From: Arsukibacterium sp. UBA3155 | Lineage (GTDB): Bacteria > Pseudomonadota > Gammaproteobacteria > Enterobacterales > Alteromonadaceae | Reading direction: 5' to 3' | Assembly: GCA_002364615.1 (NCBI GenBank) | Contig: DEYP01000023.1 | Span: forward strand, 146,739 to 209,252 | DNA length: 62,514 bases | Part shown: piece after piece, positions 38,690 through 47,978 of the stretch | Layout of the letters: each line of letters begins with the position of its first letter | Numbering within the stretch: the stretch's first letter is position 1 | Translations under genes and position numbers: made by a program | Notes under the pieces: generated by a model | The model's input: the letters and a program-made list of their open reading frames with translations, nothing else | Database searches by the model: none | Told to the model about the DNA's origin: nothing

Positions 38690-38926
38690 CTAAGGATTCA
38701 CAGATGGCTGCTGTAAAAATTGCTGCTTTGACATCAGGTTGACCGTTTCATGCAGCTCTGAATAAACGATGACCACTTCAGCGTTTTTCAGCTGGCGTTT
38801 TACTGCGGCTACTTTTTCTGCGAGCGAAATCTCATGCTCGCCATAGTCGGTCCCTTCGCGCAGCACATAGTACTCAATCAGGTTATTGAGGGTATCCTGG
38901 TCAATGTCGGTGTAGGGAATAATCAT
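38690..38926 (-). CDS. yheU: YheU family protein
   Basis: A 78-residue small protein of unknown function, close to E. coli YheU (72 residues): [30 protein letters not shown] and [10 protein letters not shown] are all shared. It overlaps yheT by four bases, keeping the conserved yheT–yheU pair. Confidence 0.94.
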   Translation of the reverse strand: MIIPYTDIDQDTLNNLIEYYVLREGTDYGEHEISLAEKVAAVKRQLKNAEVVIVYSELHETVNLMSKQQFLQQPSVNP

Positions 38927-39924
38927 AATTGCAACTGTTGTTTAATAAAGGCTGGAATGCGCTGGTTCAGCCAGAACTGCGGTTTTAGCATGCTGCCATA
39001 AACAAAGCCGACATGGCCACCGCCGCGGGTTTGCTCATAGTGAACGTATGGGCTTAACTCGTCAGGTTTAGGGATCACTTCATCACTTAGGAAAGGGTCG
39101 TCGCTGGCATGAATAATCAGGGTAGGTACCTGAATGTGGCGCAAAAACGCCATACCGCTAGCGCGCTGGTAATAGTCCTGGGCATTTTTAAAGCCATGAA
39201 TAGGCGCAGTAAAGTGCTCGTCGAATTGTTCAATACTGGCAAAACCCTGGATCTGTTCAGGCGTTAACGGCAGCGGGAAATCATTAAATTGCCGTAATTT
39301 TAACAGGGTACTGCGTTTTAACCGGCCGAGCAGATAACGCTGATACAGCTTGCTGCTGCCGGTATTAATGCGCTTGGCGCAGGCCGCCAGGGATAATGGC
39401 GGGCATACCGCAACGGCGGCTGCTAAAGGATTTTTCGCAGCCTGCTCGCCGCAATATTTAAGTAGTACATTGCCACCCAGCGAATAACCCACCGCGACTA
39501 AAGGTCGCTTTGGATAACGCAGCTTAATGTCTTCTATGACCAATGCTGCATCAGCAGTATCACCACTATGATAAGCTCGGGGTAGTTTATTCGGTTTACC
39601 ATTACAACCGCGAAAATGTAGCAATACTGCCGACCAGTTAAGCTCGCGGCACTGTGCCAGCATTGCCTGAATATAATGGCTGTTAATATCTCCGGCCAGG
39701 CCATGCAACAGAACAAGCAGGGGAGCGTCTTGTTGGCTATTGTCAGCGTGCAGCCAGTTAAGCTGCAGCTCATCACCATCGGGCAGGCAAAACATTTCTG
39801 CCTTAGTACGCAGTGCGTGTTTCGGGCTTAAATACTTGGCAAATATCGTTTGCAGGTGGGCATGCTTTAACCACCAGGCGGGCTGAAACGGTGGATGAAC
39901 AACTGGTCTGAGCTGAGCTTGCAA
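38923..39924 (-). CDS. yheT: alpha/beta hydrolase YheT
   Basis: A 333-residue alpha/beta hydrolase matching E. coli Yhe[22 protein letters not shown], nucleophile elbow GYSLGGN (Ser near 152), Asp in HASDDPF and His in GGGHVGF. Substrate unknown. The start is TTG 39924 with AGGA about ten bases upstream; there is no in-frame ATG before a stop. In E. coli yheS–yheT–yheU are adjacent; here yheS is about 8.5 kb away. Confidence 0.93.
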   Translation of the reverse strand: MQAQLRPVVHPPFQPAWWLKHAHLQTIFAKYLSPKHALRTKAEMFCLPDGDELQLNWLHADNSQQDAPLLVLLHGLAGDINSHYIQAMLAQCRELNWSAVLLHFRGCNGKPNKLPRAYHSGDTADAALVIEDIKLRYPKRPLVAVGYSLGGNVLLKYCGEQAAKNPLAAAVAVCPPLSLAACAKRINTGSSKLYQRYLLGRLKRSTLLKLRQFNDFPLPLTPEQIQGFASIEQFDEHFTAPIHGFKNAQDYYQRASGMAFLRHIQVPTLIIHASDDPFLSDEVIPKPDELSPYVHYEQTRGGGHVGFVYGSMLKPQFWLNQRIPAFIKQQLQL

Positions 39925-39976
39925 ATGTATGTATCCTGATAAACAATGGTTTAAATTTTACTATGGGTGCAGCACT

Positions 39977-40480
39977 ATGGATCGGCGACAGTTTATTTTA
40001 TCCGGTATCGCATTAGCGGCTGTAGCCAGTATCGGCGCCACGCTGGGTATCTATGGCTGGCAAAAAAGCATGGATGCTGATGAAAACAACCGCGAACTGG
40101 TGCTATCGGCCTTACTTCCAGCGCTATTGTACGGCGCTTTGCCCGAAGATGCGACTTTAGCTGCGGCTGAGCTTAACCGAACCCAAACCGCTATCGGCGA
40201 TTTTCTGCCATTTTTACCACTGCGCCAGCAGCAGGAGTTGCACCAGCTGTTTAACCTGTTAGCTAACCGGATCAGCCGGCTGGGGCTGACTGGTCATTTA
40301 ACCCAGCTGGCGGATTTGAGTATCCAACAGCGGTTGGCCTTGCTGGAAAGTTGGCGTGATAGCTATCTTGGTGTGTTGCAGCAAGCCTATCATGGCCTGC
40401 GCGAGCTACTATATGGCGCCTATTATGGCCAGCCAGAGCACTGGCAGGCTTTGGCTTATACTGCGCCAAGGTTTCGTTGA
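39977..40480 (+). CDS. Tat-signal partner subunit of the GMC dehydrogenase
   Basis: The product has 167 residues from ATG 39977. The N-terminus MDRRQFILSGIALAAVAS is a twin-arginine signal (RRQFIL) followed by a hydrophobic helix. The remainder is helical and resembles gluconate 2-dehydrogenase subunit 3-type small subunits. Its stop overlaps the GMC gene start by one base. The GMC protein has no signal of its own, so it is probably carried across the membrane by this subunit. The longer frame from 39929 lacks a good start. Confidence 0.78.
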   Translation: MDRRQFILSGIALAAVASIGATLGIYGWQKSMDADENNRELVLSALLPALLYGALPEDATLAAAELNRTQTAIGDFLPFLPLRQQQELHQLFNLLANRISRLGLTGHLTQLADLSIQQRLALLESWRDSYLGVLQQAYHGLRELLYGAYYGQPEHWQALAYTAPRFR

Positions 40481-42036
40481 TGCAAAAAAATCATATAGAT
40501 GCCAGCCAGTTTGTCAAAGATCAACAGTTTGAAACTGATGTTGTGATTATCGGTTCGGGCGCCGGCGGCGGGATTGCCGCTGAGCAACTGGCGCAGGCTG
40601 GCTTTAAGGTGCTGTTGCTCGAAGAGGGCGCTTATTACACTCGTGACGATTTTGTAATGGAAGAGCGCTGGGCTTACCCGAATTTATATCAGGAAGGCGC
40701 CGCCCGTAAAACCCGGGATCAGGCTATTGGCATTTTGCAGGGGCGTACAGTCGGTGGTTCAACCACTGTCAACTGGACTACCTCTATCCGCACGCCGCCG
40801 CCCACCCTGGATTACTGGCAAAGCGAGTTTGGTCTGAATTTTACTGCTGCTGACGACTTAACGCCTTATTTTGCCAAAGCCGAGCAACGGCTCAACATCC
40901 AGCCCTGGCAGTTGCCGCCTAATGGCAATAACAGCGTTATTAAGCGAGGCTGTGAGGCCCTGGGCTGGGAGCACACGATAATCAGCCGTAATGTTAATGG
41001 CTGCGCAAACCTGGGTTACTGCGGTATGGGTTGCCCGATCAATGGCAAGCAGTCGATGCTGGTCAGTACCATACCGGCGGCAATGGCGCTGGGAGCAACC
41101 CTGGTTTCGCGTATTTCGGTACGAAAATTGAACTGGCGGGGAGAGAGTATCACTAGCCTGGATGCGGTGCCGGTTAATCAGCATTTTCAGCCCCGAAGTG
41201 ACCTGAACATTACTATTCGCGCCAAACATTATATTCTGGCAGCCGGTGCTATAGGCTCGCCTGCCATTTTACTGCGCTCCAATGTACCGGATCCTTCCGA
41301 CCGGCTCGGCAAACATACCTATTTACATCCGTCACTGATTAGCGGTGCAGTGTTTGCCGAACAGATTAACGGCCATGCCGGTGCACCGCAGTCGGTTTAT
41401 TCTGATCAATTTGTCTGGCCAGCAGGCAATGAGATTGGCTATAAATTGGAGGCCGCACCGGTGCATCCGGTATTAATGGCTACTAAGCTCACTGGCAGCG
41501 GCGAGCAGCATGCGGCTTTAATGCAGCAGTTTAACCAATTGCAGGTAACGATAGCATTATTACGCGATGGCTTTAATCCGCAAAGTCAGGGCGGCACGGT
41601 AAGTTTAGATAACCAGCAGCAGCCGGTGCTGGATTATCCAATCACTGATTATTTATGGCAGGGTGCCCGGCGGGCTTTATTATCCATGGCCGAAATGCAA
41701 TTTGCTGCCGGTGCCAGCCAGGTATTGCCCATTCACCATGGCGCCAGGCTATATGGCAGCTGGCGCGAAGCTAAGGCAGCCATTGCTGACCTGCCAATGC
41801 AAAAGTACCGGCAAACTGTAGCATCAGCCCACGTGATGGGCGGCTGCAATATGAGTGCCGACCCAACGCAGGGCGTGGTTAACCCGCAGGGCCGCCATCA
41901 TCAGCTGCAGAACTTATCTATATTCGATGGTTCTATTCTACCCACCAGCTTAGGCGCCAACCCGCAGCTGACGATTTACGGTATGACGTGGCGCAATTGC
42001 GAAATATTAACCAAGCAGTTGAATCAGCTATTATAG
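40480..42036 (+). CDS. GMC-family FAD-dependent dehydrogenase (large subunit)
   Basis: The product has 518 residues. The FAD-binding motif is DVVIIGSGAGGGIAAEQLAQ (about 20-39), followed by the GMC signature GRTVGGSTTVNWT. The Cys-rich CANLGYCGMGCP (about 176-187) is seen in sugar/alcohol GMC dehydrogenases. The C-terminal active-site region is ASAHVMGGCNM and SLGANPQLTIYGM. The likely substrate is a sugar, polyol or alcohol, with electrons passed to a membrane acceptor; the exact substrate cannot be read. It starts on the last base of the Tat partner gene, so the two form an operon. Confidence 0.9.
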   Translation: MQKNHIDASQFVKDQQFETDVVIIGSGAGGGIAAEQLAQAGFKVLLLEEGAYYTRDDFVMEERWAYPNLYQEGAARKTRDQAIGILQGRTVGGSTTVNWTTSIRTPPPTLDYWQSEFGLNFTAADDLTPYFAKAEQRLNIQPWQLPPNGNNSVIKRGCEALGWEHTIISRNVNGCANLGYCGMGCPINGKQSMLVSTIPAAMALGATLVSRISVRKLNWRGESITSLDAVPVNQHFQPRSDLNITIRAKHYILAAGAIGSPAILLRSNVPDPSDRLGKHTYLHPSLISGAVFAEQINGHAGAPQSVYSDQFVWPAGNEIGYKLEAAPVHPVLMATKLTGSGEQHAALMQQFNQLQVTIALLRDGFNPQSQGGTVSLDNQQQPVLDYPITDYLWQGARRALLSMAEMQFAAGASQVLPIHHGARLYGSWREAKAAIADLPMQKYRQTVASAHVMGGCNMSADPTQGVVNPQGRHHQLQNLSIFDGSILPTSLGANPQLTIYGMTWRNCEILTKQLNQLL

Positions 42037-42099
42037 AGTCTTGAATGAGTTTCGTGCTATTGTCAACACAGACTACCGGGCAGTTCCCGCCCTGTTACA

Positions 42100-42113
42100 G
42101 CAATTTAAATTGC
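42100..42113. promoter_or_regulatory. 14-base palindrome upstream of the diguanylate cyclase gene
   Basis: GCAATTTAAATTGC is a perfect palindrome ending ten bases before the ATG at 42124. It covers the place of the ribosome site, so it could be an operator or an RNA hairpin that limits translation. Chance is possible in AT-rich sequence. Confidence 0.4.
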
Positions 42114-42123
42114 GAAGCTGAAT

Positions 42124-43500
42124 ATGACCGAACCCGGCTATACGGTACTGAGTAATTATATCGATTTACTACTCGACGCTATTTGTGTGGTGGATAAACA
42201 CGGTTGCTTTGAATTTGTCAGTCCAGGTGCTGAGCGTATTTTTGGTTACACTCCACAGGAAATGCTTGGCCATTCCATGCTGGAATTTGTTCATCCGGAT
42301 GACCAGGCGCTAACCCTTGCTACTGCCGAGCAAATTAATCAGGGCGCCGTTAAACTGGACTTTGAAAACCGTTATCTTCGTAAAGATGGCAGCGTTGTCC
42401 ATTTGCTGTGGTCTGCCCGTTGGTCAGAGGATAAGCAACAACGGGTTGCGGTTGCCCGCGATATTAGCAGCCTGAAGCAAGCTCAGCGGCGCCAGGACGC
42501 GCTTTACGCTATCTCAGAGGCCGCTTTTGCTGCAGATGATATCGAACAGTTGTACCAGCAAATTCATCAGATTATCGCTGGTTTGATGCCGATGCAAAAT
42601 TTTGTCATTGCCAGTTTCGATAATAACGCAGGACTTAGTTTTGACTATAACAGTGCAGCAGTAACCCACGCTGCTGCACTAAAATTTACCAGCCAACTTT
42701 GTAGTCAGGTTATTAATAGTGGCCAGAGTTTACTGCTATGTAGTGCGAAACAAGCGATTACAGCAGATAATCAGGCGTTACTGGCTGAACAGCCTGGAAT
42801 TAATGTGTTAGCCGTGCCGTTAAAGAGCCATAGCGGCGTTATCGGTGCTTTGCTGGCGCAAAATACCGCTGATGTACCCTGCTACAGTGTAGCTGAACAG
42901 GAAATACTGGAGTTTGTTGCCACTCAGGTTGCCGTTTCGATTGAGCGCAAGCAAATGTTGGCAAGGCTTCGGTTCCATGCGTTGTATGATCAACTAACCA
43001 GCCTGCCAAATCGCGAGTTATTTCAAGACCGGATGCAGTCGGCATTAGCGCGGGCAGTAAGGGAGCAGGGGATATTGGCGCTGCTTTACCTCGATTTAGA
43101 CAAGTTTAAACTGGTTAACGACAGTTTTGGCCATAATGTTGGTGACGAACTGTTGCAACAAACAGCCCGGCGCCTGCAACTGGCTATTCGAAAAACTGAT
43201 ACCGCAGCCCGTTTTGGTGGCGACGAATTTGTTATTTTGCTGGAGCATGTTAGCAGTGAGTCTGCCGCTATGCAGCTGGCTGAACATATTCATAAGGCGC
43301 TGGCTCAGCCTTATCAGTTAAATGGTCGGCAACTCACTATAAATCCCAGTATTGGCGTTGCTTTATATCCGCAGCACGGTAAAGAGCAAAAGGAATTGGT
43401 TTTAAAGGCAGATGAAGCAATGTATCGGGCAAAAAAAGCCGGTGGCAACCGGGTGATGCTCAGTGATTGCAGCGCTAAGTTAAATAGAAAGGTAAGGTAA
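42124..43500 (+). CDS. diguanylate cyclase with PAS and GAF sensor domains
   Basis: It makes the second messenger c-di-GMP. The product has 458 residues and is soluble: PAS about 8-120 (FGYTPQEMLGHSMLEFVHPD), GAF about 130-280, GGDEF domain about 285-450 with an intact active site RFGGDEFVIL and an RxxD inhibitory site (RKTD) five residues before it, so it should be active and feedback-inhibited. There is no EAL domain. It lies downstream of the GMC operon and converges on the CLCA_X gene with one base between stops. Confidence 0.94.
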   Translation: MTEPGYTVLSNYIDLLLDAICVVDKHGCFEFVSPGAERIFGYTPQEMLGHSMLEFVHPDDQALTLATAEQINQGAVKLDFENRYLRKDGSVVHLLWSARWSEDKQQRVAVARDISSLKQAQRRQDALYAISEAAFAADDIEQLYQQIHQIIAGLMPMQNFVIASFDNNAGLSFDYNSAAVTHAAALKFTSQLCSQVINSGQSLLLCSAKQAITADNQALLAEQPGINVLAVPLKSHSGVIGALLAQNTADVPCYSVAEQEILEFVATQVAVSIERKQMLARLRFHALYDQLTSLPNRELFQDRMQSALARAVREQGILALLYLDLDKFKLVNDSFGHNVGDELLQQTARRLQLAIRKTDTAARFGGDEFVILLEHVSSESAAMQLAEHIHKALAQPYQLNGRQLTINPSIGVALYPQHGKEQKELVLKADEAMYRAKKAGGNRVMLSDCSAKLNRKVR

Positions 43501-43501
43501 G

Positions 43502-44296
43502 TTACCGTGAGCCAGCGTTTAATCGCAGACTCTGTCCTAATGCCTGAAAATAGGGCAGCCATAGCTGACGTAATGCAACGCTCAGCGGTTCATCCGGATA
43601 TACCCCTAGTTTAGCCGCCTGGCTTTGCAGAGTTCCAGAGACCAGAAAGCTGTTTTTCAATGACTGGCGCTGCAGCATATTTTCAAAGGCACGCGCAGCC
43701 ATTTCTTCCGGCATAGCCAAATACAATTGCCGGCGTGAGGCGTCAAGCGAGCGACATTGTTTGAAAAAAGCGCTCTCGTCCTGGCCATTGTCAGATAAAT
43801 ACAAAGTTTGAAAAGCCTGCCGCAGCAGATCATTCAGCGGATGTGGCCGTACGACCATTCCATCGAGCCAGCAGCGGCTGGCAAAGCGGTTGGCAGGCGC
43901 TAATGTGCTGAATAACTTACTGGCAATATAGTGATCAAACGCATGAAACCATTCATGCGCCAGGCTGCCACCGCCAGCATTTTTAGCCAGCGCCAGAATA
44001 CGTCCCTGTGGTTGATAATGCGCGCAGACACCGCGCTGGCCACCAATACCATAAGTTAACGCCAGGCTGCCATTAAGCGAAATAACTTGCTCGGGCACTT
44101 GCAACAACTGCTGCAAGTCACACAGTGCATCAAAAAATAAATTGGCAGCTTGCTGTTGCTCGGCGCTTTGCACCCAGCGGCCAATATGAATGCTGTTAAA
44201 ACCGAATATTTTAACTAAATCACCAAAACTCACATCGGCGCCGGCCCGGTGGGGCGGGCCGTTGCGGTAATACTGGCGACTTAGTGCTGTAATCAC
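43502..44296 (-). CDS. CLCA_X family protein, putative zinc metallopeptidase
   Basis: The product has 264 residues. It contains HEWFHAFDHY (about 114-123), an HExxH-like zinc motif: the second residue is Glu and His recurs at +4. The N-terminal FGDLVKIFGFNSIHIGRWV matches the CLCA_X/LPD1-like group. There is no signal peptide, so it is probably cytosolic. Substrate unknown. It follows the FAD-protein gene by five bases on the same strand, suggesting co-expression. Confidence 0.75.
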   Translation of the reverse strand: MITALSRQYYRNGPPHRAGADVSFGDLVKIFGFNSIHIGRWVQSAEQQQAANLFFDALCDLQQLLQVPEQVISLNGSLALTYGIGGQRGVCAHYQPQGRILALAKNAGGGSLAHEWFHAFDHYIASKLFSTLAPANRFASRCWLDGMVVRPHPLNDLLRQAFQTLYLSDNGQDESAFFKQCRSLDASRRQLYLAMPEEMAARAFENMLQRQSLKNSFLVSGTLQSQAAKLGVYPDEPLSVALRQLWLPYFQALGQSLRLNAGSR

Positions 44297-44301
44297 GAGC
44301 T

Positions 44302-45921
44302 TTATGCTGAGGCAGTATCGGCATCCAGCATGGCGAGTGCCAGCGCTTCGGCCACTTTAATGCCGTCAATACCTGCCGATAAAATGCCGCCGGCATAACC
44401 GGCGCCCTCACCGGCCGGGTACAGGCCTTTAATATTGATACTTTGGTAATCCTTGCCGCGTTTAATACAAATAGGCGATGAAGTACGGGTTTCCACCCCG
44501 GTCAGCAAACCATCGGCTTTAGCAAAACCTTTAATTTGGCGGTCAAACGCTGGAATGGCTTCACGAATGGCGGCAATGGCAAAGTCGGGTAACACCTGGG
44601 CTAAATCGGTCAGGGTTATACCTGGCGTATATGACGGTTTTACTTCACCCAGCTCGACAGAAGAACGGCCTTTTAAAAAATCGCCAATTAATTGGGCAGG
44701 TGCATGATAGCTTTCGCCGCCCACTTTAAAGGCTTGTTCTTCCAGCTGGCGCTGCAATGCGATGCCAGCCAGCGGGTGGCCAGGGTAGTCGCGATCTGGG
44801 TCAATGCCCACGACGATGGCACTATTAGCATTGCGCTCGTGGCGTGAATACTGGCTCATGCCGTTGGTTACCACCCGGCCTGGTTCAGAGGCTGCTGCCA
44901 CCACGGTACCGCCCGGGCACATACAAAAGCTGTAAACGGTGCGGTTATTGCTGCAATGATGCACCAGTTTATAGTCGGCGGCGCCAAGGATCGGGTTACC
45001 GGCATTTGGGCCGAAGCGACATTCATCTATCATCGATTGCTCGTGCTCTATCCGAAAGCCAATTGAAAACGGCTTGGCTTCAATATACACGCCTTGTTCG
45101 TGCAGCATTTCAAAGGTGTCGCGGGCGCTGTGGCCAACCGCCAGCACGACATGCTGGCTTTGCAGTTGTTCACCACTGGCTAAAGTTAAACCTTTCAGCT
45201 GGCTGTTATCAATATGCAGTTTTTCCACTTTGCTGCTAAAGCGTATTTCACCACCGAGTTCGATGATTTTTGCCCGCATTTTCTCTACCATCGCTACCAG
45301 CTTAAAGGTACCGATATGCGGTTTACTGACGTACATAATTTCATCGGGGGCGCCGGCTGCGACAAACTCACTCATTACTTTACGACCATAATGCTTTGGA
45401 TCTTTCACCTGGCTGTATAGCTTGCCATCAGAGAAGGTACCGGCACCGCCTTCGCCATATTGCACGTTCGATTCAGGGTTAAGCGCCTTGCCGCGCCAGA
45501 AACCAAAGGTGTCTTTGGTACGCTCACGCACCTCTTTACCTCGCTCTAAAATAATCGGTTTAAAGCCCATTTGTGCCAGCAATAAGCCAGCAAATAAACC
45601 ACAGGGGCCAAGGCCAATAACAATAGGGCGCTCGGGCAGTGTTGCGGGCGCTTGTGCGACAAATTTATAGCTGGTGTCAGGCGAGGGTTTTACATGCTGA
45701 TCACTGGCAAAAGTGCTTAATAACTGAGCTTCGTTAGCAACCTCTAAATCCAGTGTATAAATTAACTGAATATCAGATTTTTTACGGGCATCAAAGCCGC
45801 GTTTAAATACGGTAAAACTGTGCAGTTGCTCAGCTGTTATCTGTAGTTTGGCAAGAATGGCAGCAGTTAGCGCATTTTCTTCGTGGTTTAGCGGAAGTTT
45901 TATTTCAGTCAGGCGCAGCAT
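44302..45921 (-). CDS. NAD(P)/FAD-dependent oxidoreductase (COG2509 type)
   Basis: A 539-residue soluble flavoprotein. A small N-terminal domain (about 1-85) is followed by a dinucleotide motif VIGLGPCGLFAGLLLAQMG (about 101-119), then LERGKEVRERTKDTFGFWRG, the family-typical YGEGGAGTFSDGKL, CMCPGGTVVAA, and a C-terminal FAD site (GLYPAGEGAGYAGGILSAG). It is conserved widely as an uncharacterised FAD dehydrogenase. It is probably transcribed with the CLCA_X gene. Confidence 0.9.
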   Translation of the reverse strand: MLRLTEIKLPLNHEENALTAAILAKLQITAEQLHSFTVFKRGFDARKKSDIQLIYTLDLEVANEAQLLSTFASDQHVKPSPDTSYKFVAQAPATLPERPIVIGLGPCGLFAGLLLAQMGFKPIILERGKEVRERTKDTFGFWRGKALNPESNVQYGEGGAGTFSDGKLYSQVKDPKHYGRKVMSEFVAAGAPDEIMYVSKPHIGTFKLVAMVEKMRAKIIELGGEIRFSSKVEKLHIDNSQLKGLTLASGEQLQSQHVVLAVGHSARDTFEMLHEQGVYIEAKPFSIGFRIEHEQSMIDECRFGPNAGNPILGAADYKLVHHCSNNRTVYSFCMCPGGTVVAAASEPGRVVTNGMSQYSRHERNANSAIVVGIDPDRDYPGHPLAGIALQRQLEEQAFKVGGESYHAPAQLIGDFLKGRSSVELGEVKPSYTPGITLTDLAQVLPDFAIAAIREAIPAFDRQIKGFAKADGLLTGVETRTSSPICIKRGKDYQSINIKGLYPAGEGAGYAGGILSAGIDGIKVAEALALAMLDADTASA

Positions 45922-46114
45922 AGCGGTTCCATATCGGTGTCATTGCGACCAGGCAACAGGCCAGGCGCTCACAAGATGGCACTATTTTACGCCAAGCTAA
46001 AGCGAATGTCCGCAACGCTTTGCGATGTCAGGATGAAAAGTGCTCAGCGTAAGAAAGTCTGGTGTGTTTTTAAATGGGGCAGCGCCAACACGTGCTGGCG
46101 ATTTATCAGCAAAG

Positions 46115-46537
46115 TTAAGGCGTTCTCTGGCTTGCTTGCAAATAAATTTGTTTTTCCATTAATCGCATTGCTGCCAGGATTTTATCGCCAGTGAAGGGTT
46201 TAGCGATGAACGTAGCCGCGCCCATTTTTATGCTATTAGTAACATTCTCCAGGGTGCTGGCGCCACTTATCATTGCAATAAAGCATGAGGGTTTTTGCTG
46301 TTTAAATTGCGCTAACAGTTCGAGCCCGGAATAGTCGGGTAGTTCAATATCTAAAAAAACAATATCCGGTTGATGTAGTGTGAACAATGCCTTTGCATCG
46401 GCTGCAGTACCGGCGTTAAAGAAGTTAAAGGTTCGGTATTTCAGCAGCTTCATTTCAGTCAATGACATAATGTTGTTGCGCAGTAGTTGACGACTATAAT
46501 CGACATCGTCTACCAGCAATAGCTTAGGTTCTTTCAT
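46115..46537 (-). CDS. single-domain response regulator
   Basis: The product has 140 residues and is one receiver domain: acidic pair in LLLVDDVD, phospho-acceptor Asp in IVFLDIELPD, Ser in MISGAS and Lys in FIAKPF. It has no output domain, so it works by phosphotransfer or protein contact. Its start lies inside the end of the upstream REC-Hpt gene (14-base overlap), so the two are coupled. Confidence 0.9.
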   Translation of the reverse strand: MKEPKLLLVDDVDYSRQLLRNNIMSLTEMKLLKYRTFNFFNAGTAADAKALFTLHQPDIVFLDIELPDYSGLELLAQFKQQKPSCFIAMISGASTLENVTNSIKMGAATFIAKPFTGDKILAAMRLMEKQIYLQASQRTP

Positions 46538-47165
46538 TGTCAGCTCCTGCTTGCTGCGTCACCAGCAGAAACTGCTGACACTCATTAAGAAGCGTTAGAT
46601 CGAGCTTTTGTAGCAGCAGGCGTTGTTGCAGGTGGTCAGCCAATTGACTTAAAGCGCCATGACCAAAGCTGGCCGCACCGCCTTTAATTTTATGGCAGAT
46701 AAGGCGCATTTGTTCCCGCTCTTCATTGTTAAGCGCCGTGGCAAAGTCCTGACTAAGCTGCGCTAAATTCTGATAGAACAGGTTGGTGAGTTGACTATTT
46801 AACTGCAACGGCAGCGGCTGCTGTGTTGGCGTGCCTGACAACAACTCTGCCAGTAGCTCAACATTTACCGGTTTTTCAAAAATGTAATCAAACCCCTCGC
46901 ACTCTAAACTATCTGCAGACATGGCAAATACAGGGCGGTCGTAACCCAGACGACGCAAAATTTGCATGGCCTCAATGCCGTCACACAGCGGCATCTGAAT
47001 GTCGGTTAATATAATATCAAAGGTATAGCTCAGTGCTTCTGCTACCAACAGTTCGCCATTGCCAACACAGCATGTCTGCATATTCAGACTGCTACATTGT
47101 AAATCGAGTAATGACAGCAGAAAGCTATCGTCTTCGGCAATCAGAATACGTTTTTTTGCTGTCAT
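46524..47165 (-). CDS. response regulator with Hpt domain (REC-Hpt)
   Basis: The product has 213 residues: a receiver domain (1-110; LIAEDDS, phospho-acceptor Asp in ILTDIQMPLCDG, Lys in FEKPV), then a histidine phosphotransfer domain (about 125-205) with the phospho-His in CHKIKGGAASFG. There is no kinase domain and no histidine kinase next door. The REC-Hpt and REC pair resembles the C-terminal modules of a hybrid kinase split into separate proteins. It probably relays signals from a distant kinase. Confidence 0.9.
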   Translation of the reverse strand: MTAKKRILIAEDDSFLLSLLDLQCSSLNMQTCCVGNGELLVAEALSYTFDIILTDIQMPLCDGIEAMQILRRLGYDRPVFAMSADSLECEGFDYIFEKPVNVELLAELLSGTPTQQPLPLQLNSQLTNLFYQNLAQLSQDFATALNNEEREQMRLICHKIKGGAASFGHGALSQLADHLQQRLLLQKLDLTLLNECQQFLLVTQQAGADNERT

Positions 47166-47246
47166 GGCTGCTCCTGAGACCTGGTAATTTTCTGCTGATT
47201 AGCCAATAAAGGCGGCAGATCAACGGTATAAGGTTCCAGCCTATTT

Positions 47247-47269
47247 AGCAAGCAAGCTGGTTGCTTGCT
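47247..47269. promoter_or_regulatory. inverted repeat between REC-Hpt and fdxA
   Basis: Perfect nine-base arms AGCAAGCAA and TTGCTTGCT with a five-base loop GCTGG, in the shared divergent region. No T-tract follows on either strand, so an operator or leader hairpin is more likely than a terminator. Confidence 0.4.
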
Positions 47270-47377
47270 GGATAATGACAAAGCGGATGCTACTGCTCTT
47301 AACAGCTTATGCACGCTTGTTTTTTCTGTTCGCTGCAGTATGATCCGAAGCCAAAACCAACAGGAACGGGTCGCGTT

Positions 47378-47701
47378 ATGGCATTTGTGGTGCTGGATAA
47401 CTGTATAAAATGCAAATATACCGATTGCGTGGCAGTATGCCCGGTTGATGCGTTTTTTGAAGGGCCAAACTTTTTGGCCATCAGCCCAACCATTTGTATT
47501 GATTGTGCGCTGTGTGAGCCAGAATGCCCCGCTAATGCCATCGTGCAGGAAGATAAGGTGCCAGCCGACCAGCAGGGTTTTATCGCACTTAATGCCGAGC
47601 TGGCTGACTTATGGCCCAACATTCGTGAAGTAAAAGCCCCGCCAACTGATGCCGATAGCTGGAATGGTGTTCCTGATAAGCTGGCCTATCTTGAAACCTA
47701 G
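47378..47701 (+). CDS. fdxA: ferredoxin FdxA (7Fe-8S type)
   Basis: The product has 107 residues from ATG 47378, the usual FdxA length; the longer frame from 47309 is not needed. Cluster ligands are in [16 protein letters not shown] and [16 protein letters not shown], matching the 3Fe-4S plus 4Fe-4S arrangement with the extended helical C-terminus of this family. It is a cytosolic electron carrier and a single gene. Confidence 0.95.
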   Translation: MAFVVLDNCIKCKYTDCVAVCPVDAFFEGPNFLAISPTICIDCALCEPECPANAIVQEDKVPADQQGFIALNAELADLWPNIREVKAPPTDADSWNGVPDKLAYLET

Positions 47702-47728
47702 TCTGTTACCCCGTGTGCAAATTAAGGC

Positions 47729-47875
47729 TCAATGCTGCTCGGGTTCTTGTGTGTCGTGGTCAATTTTATAGACAAAATACACTGCGTAAAACAAACATAA
47801 GCCGATAACAATGGCTAAGCCACTAAATGAAATAAAGATAACCGGATCATTTAAAAATTCATGCCACAGGTTCAT
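47729..47875 (-). CDS. DUF3149-type small membrane protein
   Basis: A 48-residue gene found by reading the gap between fdxA and TIGR02444. It starts MNLWHEFLNDPVIFISFSG, followed by one membrane helix (about 12-36), a Lys, and an acidic tail ending EPEQH. GAGG lies about ten bases before the ATG. The short WxEFLxDPV start and single TM match DUF3149 proteins, whose function is unknown. It converges on fdxA. Confidence 0.8.
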   Translation of the reverse strand: MNLWHEFLNDPVIFISFSGLAIVIGLCLFYAVYFVYKIDHDTQEPEQH

Positions 47876-47978
47876 AACCTTGTCCTCTTGCGTCGCCGTA
47901 AACAAAAAAATTAATACGTGAAGTTTAAGCAGGTGGCATGGCGCTTGGCATGATACAGATCAAACTGTGAAAGTGGTG

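Noticed and set aside
45937-46194. 85-codon plus-strand frame between the FAD protein and the REC gene
   Set aside because: No ribosome site or domain, and it runs into the REC gene on the other strand.
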